Assembly: GCA_003248655.1 (NCBI GenBank)
Contig: QFPM01000035.1
Coordinates: 1 to 12,906, forward strand
Length of the DNA: 12,906 bases
Direction: 5' to 3'
DNA from: Microbacterium sp.
Lineage (GTDB): Bacteria > Actinomycetota > Actinomycetes > Actinomycetales > Microbacteriaceae
The notes under the pieces are model-generated. The model was given only the letters and a program-made list of their open reading frames with translations. It had not been told where the DNA came from and did not search any database. Shown one piece after another: positions 1-7,236 of this stretch. Both the position numbers and the translations under genes were made by a program. Numbering within the stretch: position 1 is the first letter of the stretch; each line of letters starts with the position of its first letter.

Positions 1-33
1 GCCCGCGCACAGCGCGGGTGTATCGAGATCACC
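1..33. repeat. Partial type-B interspersed palindrome (left edge)
   Basis: This is the right part of a palindromic repeat whose complete version lies at 12746-12786. It holds the GC-rich core hairpin (cccgcgc, then gcgcggg) followed by the conserved arm tatcgagatcacc. Its left arm lies outside the window. Its first 20 bases match the last 20 bases of the window at 19 of 20 positions. It lies downstream of the GAF regulator gene and could act as a transcript end or 3' stabiliser, but this is inference. Confidence 0.8.
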
Positions 34-51
34 GCACCCGCACCGAAACCC

Positions 52-94
52 TGGTTTCGATACGCGGCGCTGCGCGCCGCTACTCAACCACCGG
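52..94. repeat. Type-A interspersed palindrome (REP-like)
   Basis: This imperfect palindrome of about 43 bp begins TGGTTTCGATACGC and ends CTACTCAACCACCGG. The core is a 7-bp stem, GCGGCGC / GCGCCGC, with a TGC loop. The outer arms TGGTT and AACCA also pair, leaving an unpaired internal loop between the two stems. A second copy with an identical core lies at 12823-12866. Palindromes of this kind are scattered between genes in Microbacteriaceae. No RAYT transposase gene is present in the window. Confidence 0.85.
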
Positions 95-114
95 GGGAGA
101 GAGAACGCGGGGCC

Positions 115-136
115 GGGCGCTACTCAACCGCCGGGG
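115..136. repeat. Decayed half copy of the type-A palindrome
   Basis: The stretch GCGCTACTCAACCGCCGGGG matches the right half of the type-A repeat at 52-94, with changes in the core and one A-to-G change in the AACCACC arm. The left half is not recognisable. It looks like an eroded neighbour of the intact copy, just downstream of the GAF regulator gene. Confidence 0.6.
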
Positions 137-163
137 TACGGGGGCGGCTCCACCCACCTCCCG

Positions 164-1495
164 CTAGTCGGCGAGCTTTTCGAGGCGGGCGACGAGGCCG
201 GCGCGGCGGGGCGAGCGTGCGGGCAACAGTTCGAGGGCGAGACGCAGCACCTCGGCATCCTCGAAGCCGTCGGCGGTGTCGGCGTACGCGAGCAGGACGT
301 CGACGGATGCCTCGGTCAGCAGCGCGTCGCGGAGGGCGATCCGCACCGACTCGCGGAACTCCTCGACGCCCGGCGCCGTCGAGTCGGGCAGCACGCGCCC
401 GCGGTAGGCGGCGAGCGCGACGCGGTGCGCCCCGCGATCGAGGAGCGACACGACTTGGTGTGCGTCGGTAAGCAGCTCGGCCGGCAGCCGGTACGGGCGC
501 GAGGCCGGCACGAGGTGCGGCGCCGTCCGCTCGAGGGACTTGCGCAGCCGCACCATCTCGGGCCGCAGCGCACCCTCACCGGCACCCGGGCCGTAGACGA
601 GCTCGGCAAGCCGCTCGGCGGAGAGCCCCTGCCGGTGTACCGCGAGCATGAGGAGGATCTCCGCGTGGCGGGTCGACAGCTCCGAGACCGTCTCGCGCCC
701 CGCCCCGGCCACCTCGAGCAGCCCGCGGTCACGGCCGAGCACCCGCAGGGTCGCGGTCTCGGGTGCCGCCACCGCACCCCGCGACGAGCGCTTCCGCAGC
801 GGAATCGGCGCGGTGACCGACGCACGGGCGCGCAGGCGCGCGACGAGCAGCTCGCCCTCGACGGCGCGCGCCGTGGCATCCACCAGCAGCTGCGCCTGCG
901 GGGTTGCCGCCTCCGCGCCACCCGTCACGTCGATGACGCCGAGCAGGCGCTGGGTCTCCGGGTCATGTACGGGTGCGGCAGTGCACGACCACGGCTGCAC
1001 GAGCCGGTTGAAGTGCTCCGCGCCGTGGATCTGCACCGACCGGCCGAGCGCGAGCGCCGTTCCGGGGGCGGAGGTTCCGACGACCTCCTCTGACCAGTTC
1101 GCGCCGGCGACGAAGCCCATGTCACCGGTCAGCGAGCGGATGCTGCGGTCGCCCTCGACCCACAGAAGTCGACCGGCCGCATCCCCCACCGCGACGACGA
1201 CCCCGGAGTCGGGCTCGGGGAGCAGCAGCGACCGGATCATGTCCATCGCACTCGCGAGCGGATGCGTACTGCGATACGCCTCGAGGTCATCGCCCGAGAG
1301 GTCGAGCGGCGGCAACGCTTCCGCGCCGACGAGGTGCGCGAGCGAGCGGCGCCACGAGTCCTGCACGATCGAGCGGATGTGGCTCAGGCGCGGGTCGGTC
1401 GGGTTCCCGCCGACGAGCTCATCGTGCGCGCGCTCGATCAGCAGACGCGAGGTCTCGGGCGAGATCTCGCGCCGCGGCGACCAGGGCGAGGGCAC
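164..1495 (-). CDS. GAF-domain transcriptional regulator with winged-helix/BTAD-like output
   Basis: This 443-aa cytoplasmic protein has the sensor layout of AcoR-type regulators. An N-terminal helix carrying DSWRRSL (about residue 46) precedes a GAF domain (about 75-215) with the family signature NWSEEVVGTSAPGTAL (133-148), AEHFNRL (159-165), WSCTAAPVHDP (169-179) and LLGVIDVTGG. After a basic linker (about 225-245), residues 270-340 look like a winged-helix DNA-binding domain, and 340-443 is helical and resembles a bacterial transcriptional activator domain. The NtrC AAA+ and Fis domains of true AcoR are absent, so sigma-54 activation is unlikely. The start is GTG with GGAG five bases upstream (1505-1508), and a good promoter lies further upstream. 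In other actinobacteria this family often sits beside an aldehyde dehydrogenase gene, but none is present here. The ligand and target genes are unknown. Confidence 0.85.
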   Translation of the reverse strand: MPSPWSPRREISPETSRLLIERAHDELVGGNPTDPRLSHIRSIVQDSWRRSLAHLVGAEALPPLDLSGDDLEAYRSTHPLASAMDMIRSLLLPEPDSGVVVAVGDAAGRLLWVEGDRSIRSLTGDMGFVAGANWSEEVVGTSAPGTALALGRSVQIHGAEHFNRLVQPWSCTAAPVHDPETQRLLGVIDVTGGAEAATPQAQLLVDATARAVEGELLVARLRARASVTAPIPLRKRSSRGAVAAPETATLRVLGRDRGLLEVAGAGRETVSELSTRHAEILLMLAVHRQGLSAERLAELVYGPGAGEGALRPEMVRLRKSLERTAPHLVPASRPYRLPAELLTDAHQVVSLLDRGAHRVALAAYRGRVLPDSTAPGVEEFRESVRIALRDALLTEASVDVLLAYADTADGFEDAEVLRLALELLPARSPRRAGLVARLEKLAD

Positions 1496-1529
1496 GGCGA
1501 CTCCGTTCGGCGGCGAGGAGCGTGCGGTC

Positions 1530-1559
1530 AGTCTAGGCGGCGCGGGCGGGCGGTGTCAG
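1530..1559 (-). promoter_or_regulatory. Predicted SigA-type promoter of the GAF regulator
   Basis: On the minus strand CTGACA (1559-1554) is one base from the -35 consensus TTGACA. An 18-bp spacer separates it from TAGACT (1535-1530), a good -10. Transcription would start near 1523, giving a 5' leader of about 28 nt that contains the GGAG ribosome binding site before the GTG at 1495. The GAF gene can therefore be transcribed independently of pcnA upstream. Confidence 0.6.
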
Positions 1560-1652
1560 GTAGGTGTTTTCGGGGACGCCTCAACGGCTCGCCGACGCGT
1601 CGAGATCGGGATCATCGGGGTCCTTTGCGATGCCGCCTCGGATCAGCTCGAC

Positions 1653-3095
1653 CTACCCGCGGGCGGCCCACCAGTCGCGCAGACGTTGCTCGGCGGCATC
1701 CGGTCCGATGACGCCCGCGTCGAGGCGGACCTCGAGCAGGAACCGATACGCCTCGCCGACCTCGCGACCGGGCGGGATGCCGAGGATCTCCTGGATGCGG
1801 TTGCCATCGAGCTCAGGGCGGATGGCGTCGAGCTCTTCCTGCGCGGCGAGCTCGCCGATGCGGCGCTCGATGTCGTCGTACGCGCTCGCGAGACGGGCGG
1901 CCTTCCGGCGGTTGCGGGTCGTGACATCGGCGCGCGTGAGGATGTGCAGGCGCTCGAGCTCGGCCCCGGCATCGCGCACATAGCGCCGGACGGCCGAGTC
2001 GGTCCACGCGCCCTCCGCGTAGCCGAAGAACCGCAGGTGCTGTTCGATGAGCTGCGCGACGGAGTCGATCGTCGCCGTGTCGAACCGCAGGGCCTGCAGT
2101 CGCTTGCGCGCCATCCGCGCGCCCTTGAGGTCGTGGTGGTGGAAGCTCACGCCGCCGCCGGGCTCGAGCTTGCGCGTCGCGGGCTTGCCGATGTCGTGCA
2201 GCAGCGCGGCGAGGCGCAACGGAATGTCAGGACCCGCGCCGGGGTGCCGCTCATGCTCGAGGTCGATCGTCTGCTGCAGGACTGTCAGCGAGTGCTCGTA
2301 GACGTCCTTGTGGTGGTGATGCTCGTCGATCTCGAGGCGCAGCGCCGGAATCTCGGGCACGATCTCGCCCATGAGCCCCGTGTCGACGAGGATCCGGATG
2401 CCGCGCACCGGGTCGTCGCTCGCGAGAAGCTTCACGAGCTCGGCCTGCACCCGCTCGGGGCTGACGATCCGGATGCTCTCGCGCAGGCGCGCCATCGCCT
2501 CGAGGGTGTCGGGTGCGACATCGAACCCGAGCTGACCGGCGAACCGGGCGGCGCGCAGCATCCGCAGCGGATCGTCGCCGAAGCTCACGTCGGGGTCGGA
2601 CGGCGTCCGCAGGATGCCCGCGACAAGGTCCTCGACTCCGCCGGTCGGGTCGACGAGGGCAGGAACCGGCAACCGCAGCGCCATCGCGCCGACCGTGAAA
2701 TCACGCCTGGTCAGGTCTTCATCGAGCGATTCACCGAACTCGACGGTCGGCTTGCGGGTGACCCCGTCGTAGCTGTCGGCGCGGTAGGTCGTGATCTCGA
2801 CCTGCTCGTGGGTGCCACCCGGGCCAGCCACCTTCGCGCCGATCGTGCCGAACGCGCGGCCGATGTCCCACGTGGCGGATGCCAGGGGCTTCACGATGCG
2901 CAGGATGTGATCGGGGCGGGCATCCGTCGCGAGGTCGAGATCGTTCGTGGCGCGGCCGAGCAGCGCGTCGCGGACGGGACCGCCCACGATCGCGAGCTGG
3001 AACCCCGCTTCGGCGAACGCGGCGCCCAGGCGCGCCATGATCGGCGAGGTCGCGAGGGCGCCCAGCCGGTCGAGCCCCTCGGCCATGTTGAGCAT
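1653..3095 (-). CDS. pcnA: CCA tRNA nucleotidyltransferase (CCA-adding enzyme) with HD domain
   Basis: This 480-aa protein adds or repairs the 3'-CCA end of tRNAs using CTP and ATP. The class II nucleotidyltransferase head has the GGPVRD loop (38-43), the catalytic metal-binding DLDLATDA (D52, D54), RRDFTVGAMA (130-139) and the RMLRAARF helix (178-185). An HD phosphohydrolase-type domain follows (about 255-400), with a run of histidines at 259-262, LLHDIGKP (298-305) and a second histidine run at 319-321. The family is annotated pcnA/cca in Actinobacteria, and this locus is syntenic with Rv3907c. The ATG at 3095 was chosen because the protein homology starts there and a -10-like TACGCT ends seven bases before it. 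ATG 3086 (MAEGLDRL) is an alternative. The reading frame stays open to 3683, but that part overlaps the upstream repeats and methyltransferase gene and lacks protein-like character. Confidence 0.95.
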   Translation of the reverse strand: MLNMAEGLDRLGALATSPIMARLGAAFAEAGFQLAIVGGPVRDALLGRATNDLDLATDARPDHILRIVKPLASATWDIGRAFGTIGAKVAGPGGTHEQVEITTYRADSYDGVTRKPTVEFGESLDEDLTRRDFTVGAMALRLPVPALVDPTGGVEDLVAGILRTPSDPDVSFGDDPLRMLRAARFAGQLGFDVAPDTLEAMARLRESIRIVSPERVQAELVKLLASDDPVRGIRILVDTGLMGEIVPEIPALRLEIDEHHHHKDVYEHSLTVLQQTIDLEHERHPGAGPDIPLRLAALLHDIGKPATRKLEPGGGVSFHHHDLKGARMARKRLQALRFDTATIDSVAQLIEQHLRFFGYAEGAWTDSAVRRYVRDAGAELERLHILTRADVTTRNRRKAARLASAYDDIERRIGELAAQEELDAIRPELDGNRIQEILGIPPGREVGEAYRFLLEVRLDAGVIGPDAAEQRLRDWWAARG

Positions 3096-3102
3096 GCGTC
3101 CC

Positions 3103-3108
3103 AGCGTA
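3103..3108 (-). promoter_or_regulatory. Candidate -10 for a leaderless pcnA transcript
   Basis: On the minus strand the hexamer TACGCT (fits TANNNT) is followed by seven bases and then the ATG at 3095. That spacing would put the transcription start on or next to the A of the start codon, giving a leaderless mRNA. No purine-rich ribosome binding site precedes the ATG and no clear -35 is seen. Leaderless genes are common in Actinobacteria. Confidence 0.4.
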
Positions 3109-3181
3109 GCGGCGGGGCGCGACGCCGCCCGCGGCCGCGCGCCCGGCATCCGCTCGCGCATCGCATCCCCCGCATCCCCGC

Positions 3182-3362
3182 GAGAAACCACCTCGCGCCT
3201 GAGAAACCATCGCTGCCGTGGTTTCTCGGCCCGCGAGTGGTTTCTCGACGAGCCGAGTGGTTTCTCGACGAGCCGGGTGGTTTCTCGACGAGCCGGGTGG
3301 TTTCTCACCCCGCGAGCGGTTGCGCGGCGGGCGGTGTCCGTCAGCGCGGTGGGTGGTTTCTC
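3182..3362. repeat. 20-bp tandem repeat array with inverted copies
   Basis: The decamer GTGGTTTCTC occurs at 3218, 3237, 3257, 3277, 3297 and 3353. Between 3237 and 3306 the copies are spaced exactly 20 bp apart, with the filler GACGAGCC(G/A)(G/A). Inverted copies lie at 3182-3191 (gagaaaccac) and 3201-3210 (gagaaaccat). Copies at 3201-3209 and 3219-3227 form a perfect 9-bp inverted repeat with a 9-nt loop. Each unit also holds the small palindrome CTCGACGAG. The last copy runs into the stop codon of the methyltransferase gene. With its flanks this fills the 265-bp gap between methyltransferase and pcnA; no gene is apparent in the gap. Confidence 0.85.
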
Positions 3363-4923
3363 ACGCGAAGCGCAGGATGCCGGCGAACACGAGCTCGCGC
3401 ACGCGCGGCAGCAGGTCGGCGCGGAGCGCGCCGGCGTCCGCGTCGAGCAGCTCGGCGATCGCGTCGATGAGCACACCCACCGGCAGGTCGCCGTCGCACG
3501 CGCCGACGAGGGCGGCGAGCGCCGGATCGACCGCGATCGTGCGGCCGAGTCCGCCGCCCTGGCGCACCTCGATGACCGATGGCGACTCGGCACCGGGCAG
3601 GTGGTGGCGCGCCTCGGTGACATCCCCCGCGACCACGAGCTCCGTCGCGGCGAGCGCGACGTCGTCGAGGGCGTCCAGCGCATCGGACGCCGCGAGCGCG
3701 GCGGCTACGTGAGCGCCGAGCCCGTCGGCGATCGGCTGCGTGACCCTCTCGAACCGTCTCAGGGAGACGACCCCGGATGCCGGTCGCCGCAGCACGAGGT
3801 ACCCGAACCCGACCGCCGTGACGCCGCGCGCCACGAAGTCGTCGAGCCAGGCCCCGACGAGAGTCGCGTAGTCGGGCGACCCCGGCGCCGTCCCGCCGTC
3901 GCGCACCCATAGCTCCGCGTACGCGAGGGGGCCGAGCTGCTCGCGCTCGATCACCCAGGCATCCATCGGCACGGGCGACGCGTCGACCCAGCCGCGCACG
4001 CGATCGAGTCCGCCTGCGCCCTCGCGGTACTCCCAGTTGCCGAGCAGCTGCGCCGTCCCGCCGGGCGCGAGCACCTCACCGACGCCCCGAACGAACGCCG
4101 CGACGAGGTCGTCGCCCGCGAATCCCGCGTCGCGGTACTCGTACTCGGGAACGTCCGGCCGCCGCGGCGTGATGACGAACGGCGGATTCGACACGACCCG
4201 GTCGAAGACCTCGCCCCGCACCGGCTCGAACAGGCTCCCGAGGCGCGTCTCGATGCCGTCGACCCCGTTCAGTAGCGCGTTGAGCTGTGTGAACGCGAGC
4301 GCACGTGCCGATACGTCTGTCGCGACCACGTACGTCGCGTCCCGTCGCGCACGCAGCGCCTGGATGCCGCATCCCGTCCCCACGTCGAGCACACGCAGGG
4401 TCGGCGTCGGCAGCTGCAGTCCCGCGAGGGTGAGGGATGCCCCGCCGACGCCCAGCACGTGCCCGGTGGGCAGGGCACCGCCGAGCGCGGCCTCGTCGAG
4501 ATCGCTCGCGATCCACCACTCGTCCAGACCCGTCGGCGTGCCCGAGCCGTCGGCATCCGCTGCGTCGACGACGTCCTGCGGGCGCAGCAACGCCAGCGGC
4601 ACCACCTCATCGCCGTCGATGCGACACAGCCCGAGGGCCGCGAGGCCCGCCGCGCCTGCCGCCGGCAACGCCGCATCGACGGATGCCGTGGGCGCCGGCG
4701 CGCCCAGGAACAGCAGCCGCGCGAGCACCGCGACCGCATCGCGCCGCTCGGCGAGCGCCGCCAGCGCGGGCCCGTGCAGGCCGTGCCCGATGGCCTCGTC
4801 CGCGAGTGGACCCCACGCATCCCGCACGGCGCCCGCGGTGTATCCGGCCGCCTGCAGATCCGCGCGCAGCCGCGCGCAGAGGTCGGGGTCGGGGTTCAGT
4901 TCGAGGCTCACCGCGGCATCCAT
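3361..4923 (-). CDS. PrmC/HemK-like class I methyltransferase, N-methylase type (DUF7059 / DUF7782 architecture)
   Basis: This is a 520-aa SAM-dependent methyltransferase. The N-terminal 150 residues are a helical domain of the type called DUF7059 in actinobacterial homologues. The catalytic Rossmann domain follows, with motif I VLDVGTGCGIQAL (178-190), acidic D203 (ATDVSA), and SNPPFVITP (245-253). NPPF is the signature of enzymes that methylate planar amide or amine nitrogens, such as PrmC on glutamine and RsmC or TrmN6-type enzymes on RNA bases. A C-terminal domain (about 370-520) matches no catalytic fold I know. The substrate cannot be read from the sequence. The ATG at 4923 is where homology begins; upstream there is only a weak GGAC-type ribosome binding site. 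It is divergent from the DUF6049 gene and occupies the position of mutT4 in mycobacteria. The reading frame extends to 5337 but crosses the DUF6049 gene. Confidence 0.85.
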   Translation of the reverse strand: MDAAVSLELNPDPDLCARLRADLQAAGYTAGAVRDAWGPLADEAIGHGLHGPALAALAERRDAVAVLARLLFLGAPAPTASVDAALPAAGAAGLAALGLCRIDGDEVVPLALLRPQDVVDAADADGSGTPTGLDEWWIASDLDEAALGGALPTGHVLGVGGASLTLAGLQLPTPTLRVLDVGTGCGIQALRARRDATYVVATDVSARALAFTQLNALLNGVDGIETRLGSLFEPVRGEVFDRVVSNPPFVITPRRPDVPEYEYRDAGFAGDDLVAAFVRGVGEVLAPGGTAQLLGNWEYREGAGGLDRVRGWVDASPVPMDAWVIEREQLGPLAYAELWVRDGGTAPGSPDYATLVGAWLDDFVARGVTAVGFGYLVLRRPASGVVSLRRFERVTQPIADGLGAHVAAALAASDALDALDDVALAATELVVAGDVTEARHHLPGAESPSVIEVRQGGGLGRTIAVDPALAALVGACDGDLPVGVLIDAIAELLDADAGALRADLLPRVRELVFAGILRFA

Positions 4924-4978
4924 TCGTCGTCCGTTCGCGCCCTGACCGGCCCCGTCTCGGGGTGCGCACAGGGGTCTG

Positions 4979-4988
4979 ACCCTAGAAT
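4979..4988. promoter_or_regulatory. Overlapping divergent -10 elements between methyltransferase and DUF6049 genes
   Basis: On the plus strand TAGAAT (4983-4988) is a good -10 for the DUF6049 gene at 5035. On the minus strand TAGGGT (4984-4979) fits TANNNT for the methyltransferase gene at 4923. The two hexamers share their TA step. No good -35 is evident for either direction. An 11-bp palindrome GGGTCTGACCC (4972-4982) abuts and overlaps them and could be an operator, although at this length it may be chance. Confidence 0.4.
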
Positions 4989-5034
4989 CGCACCTGATCG
5001 TGCGGCTCGGATCGCACAGGAGTCGATTCCCGCC

Positions 5035-7236
5035 ATGACCTTGAGTTCCCCCGCGCCGAGGCGCCCGCGACGACCGCACCGGTTCGTCGCTGTGCTCGCG
5101 ACGGTGACGGCGCTCCTGGTTGCATCTCCCATCGCAGCCTGGGCGGCAGCCCCGAGCGCGGCAACCCCGAGCGTCGAGACCCCGCAGCCGACGCTGACCC
5201 TCGCCCCCCTCGGCGACGGCGTCACGACGGTGGGCGGCGCGGCCTCGGTCGCGATCGCCCTCGACAACCCGACCGACACGACCGTGGAGGCGTCCGTCGT
5301 GCAGGTGACCGCATCGGCCACACCGCTTGCGACGCACGCCGAGCTCGAGGCATGGCTCACCGGCGACGCCGGCGATGCCAGCGGTGTCGACGGTGCGAAC
5401 CGAGCGGGGGAGGTCGTTGCCGCCGCCGCGCTTTCAGCGGTCTCCGCGAACGACCGGACCACCGCGACCGTCCCCCTCGACAACGCGTTCGTCTCGTCGC
5501 TCGGCGCGGGCGTGTATCCCCTGCGCGCCGAGTACGCAGCGGGCGGTCAGACCCGCACGGCGGTCAGCGTGCTCGTCGTGCGCGGGGACACTCCGACGGG
5601 CGCGCTCGGCGTGGTCGTCCCGATCACCGCGCCCGCGACGGCCGCCGGACTCCTCAGCGCCGAAGAACTCGCCGTTCTGACGCGCACCGGTGGCGCGCTG
5701 CGAGACAGGCTCGACGCCGTCGCCGGAACAGACGCGATCCTCGCCATCGATCCCGCGGTCGTCGCCGCGATCCGCGTGCTCGGTACGACAGCCCCCGCGT
5801 CCGCGCTCACGTGGCTCGACGACCTCCTCGCGCTCCCGAACTCACGCTTCGCGCTGCAGTTCGGCGATGCCGGCGTTGCGGCGCAGGTCGGCGCGGGCGG
5901 TCTCCTGGAGGTCGCGACGCTCACCCCGTATCTGTCGCCGAGCGGCTTCGCGGATGCCGGTGCCTCAGGCGCATCCCCCGACCCGACCGCCACGCCGGGC
6001 GCCACGGACGGCGCACCCACGCTCCCGACGATCGCGCAGCTGACCGACATCGGCGCAGGCGCCGGCACGATCTACTGGCCGGCGCCCGGCACGGCCGGAG
6101 CGAGCCTCGTCACAGCTCTCGCTGACGACGCGACGAGCGGCGCAGGCGCCGTGACCCTCGTCGACTCGACGGCGGTGACCACGGCGAGCGCTCCCGCGTG
6201 GGCTGTTGCGGCGGGTGCGCCGGTGCTGGTCTACGACGCCAGCGCCTCGGCGGCCCTGCGCGACGCGGCCGCCGCGAGCGATGCCGTGACGCGCGGAGCG
6301 GCTCTAGCCTCGGCATCCGCATATGCCGCGATCGCCTCGGCGGCCGACCCGGCCGCACCCTTGCTCGTGACGATCGACCGCCCCGCCTCGATCGTGGGGC
6401 TGCGCGAAGCGGTCCTCGCCGCTGAGCGTCTGACGGGACGCGCCGCTGTCGACCTCGCGATGCTGACGGCAGGGACCGCCGCCCCCGTCGATCTCGCCGA
6501 CATCGACGCGCCCGCCGAGAGCGTCGAGCGGGTGCGACACCTCGTCGCGGACGAGGCACAGCTCACCGAGTTCTCGCCCGTGCTGGTCGATCCGGTGCAA
6601 CTCACCGCGCGGGAGCGCGCGTCGATCTTGCAGCTTCTCGGCAACGCGTGGGCGCATTCGCCCGACGAGTTCGCCGCCGCCTACGCGGCCCACCGCGCAC
6701 AGACGCAGGTGACCCTGGCATCCGTCGGCATCGTTCCGCCGAGCGACATCACTCTCGCGACATCGGGTGCGCCGCTCACATTCTCGGTGCGCAACGATCT
6801 GCCGTGGCCGATCGGTGTCGTCCTCATCACGACCTCGGAGGATCCCCGGCTCGTCGTCCAGGCGACGACCGCCGTCGACGGAGGGGCGGCGCAGACCTCG
6901 CGCGTGCGCGTGCCCGTCGAAGCGCGGGTCGCAAGCGGAGAGGCGACGCTGACGCTGCAGCTGCGAACGACATCGGGGATGCCCGTCGGTGACCCCGTGA
7001 GCGTTCATGTCGCGGTGCGCGCCGAGTGGGAGTCGGTCGGCATCGTCGTCATGGCCATCGCCATCGGCGCCCTCATCGTCATCGGCGCGGTGCGCACCGT
7101 CCTGCGGCTGCGGCGCGGACGGCGCGGTGCCGACGCGGACGCGGACGCGGATACGGAGACCGGGGCGAACCCGGCCGCTCAACCGGATTCCGGCGCCACA
7201 CCGGAAGCCGACACTCCCGGCGGCGGCGATGTCTAG
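5035..7236 (+). CDS. DUF6049 family secreted/membrane-anchored envelope protein
   Basis: This 733-aa protein is syntenic with M. tuberculosis Rv3909, which also sits directly upstream of murJ. Residues 1-37 form a signal peptide: an Arg-rich start, the hydrophobic run VAVLATVTALLVAS, and a likely AWA cleavage site near residue 37. The large extracytoplasmic part starts with a beta-rich region (about 48-180) reminiscent of an Ig-like fold. A single transmembrane helix lies at about 668-686 (VGIVVMAIAIGALIVIGAV), followed by a basic stop-transfer segment and an acidic, disordered cytoplasmic tail rich in Asp-Ala. The biochemical role is unknown; the constant pairing with the lipid II flippase gene suggests peptidoglycan or envelope work. 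The ATG at 5035 was chosen from the signal peptide; AGGAG lies at 5018-5022 with a rather long 12-nt spacing. The stop overlaps the murJ start by 8 nt. Confidence 0.85.
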   Translation: MTLSSPAPRRPRRPHRFVAVLATVTALLVASPIAAWAAAPSAATPSVETPQPTLTLAPLGDGVTTVGGAASVAIALDNPTDTTVEASVVQVTASATPLATHAELEAWLTGDAGDASGVDGANRAGEVVAAAALSAVSANDRTTATVPLDNAFVSSLGAGVYPLRAEYAAGGQTRTAVSVLVVRGDTPTGALGVVVPITAPATAAGLLSAEELAVLTRTGGALRDRLDAVAGTDAILAIDPAVVAAIRVLGTTAPASALTWLDDLLALPNSRFALQFGDAGVAAQVGAGGLLEVATLTPYLSPSGFADAGASGASPDPTATPGATDGAPTLPTIAQLTDIGAGAGTIYWPAPGTAGASLVTALADDATSGAGAVTLVDSTAVTTASAPAWAVAAGAPVLVYDASASAALRDAAAASDAVTRGAALASASAYAAIASAADPAAPLLVTIDRPASIVGLREAVLAAERLTGRAAVDLAMLTAGTAAPVDLADIDAPAESVERVRHLVADEAQLTEFSPVLVDPVQLTARERASILQLLGNAWAHSPDEFAAAYAAHRAQTQVTLASVGIVPPSDITLATSGAPLTFSVRNDLPWPIGVVLITTSEDPRLVVQATTAVDGGAAQTSRVRVPVEARVASGEATLTLQLRTTSGMPVGDPVSVHVAVRAEWESVGIVVMAIAIGALIVIGAVRTVLRLRRGRRGADADADADTETGANPAAQPDSGATPEADTPGGGDV
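7132..7158 (+). repeat. GACGCG hexanucleotide microrepeat encoding Asp-Ala tail
   Basis: Three and a half copies of GACGCG, the last degenerating to GATACG, encode the Asp-Ala repeats of the cytoplasmic tail of the DUF6049 protein. Slippage here would change the tail length by two residues per unit without a frameshift. Confidence 0.6.

Noticed and set aside
648..3470. Very long plus-strand open frame (940 codons) opposite the GAF regulator and pcnA
   Set aside because: It is a shadow frame created by high GC. Its translation has no recognisable domain, whereas the opposite strand encodes two clear protein families.
3096..3683. N-terminal extension of pcnA by 196 codons
   Set aside because: The extension covers the tandem repeat and the end of the methyltransferase gene, is Arg/Ser-rich and lacks domain character. 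The enzyme begins normally at 3095.
4924..5337. N-terminal extension of the methyltransferase frame to 5337
   Set aside because: It runs antisense through the signal peptide of the DUF6049 gene and reads as low-complexity Arg/Gly. Homology starts at 4923.
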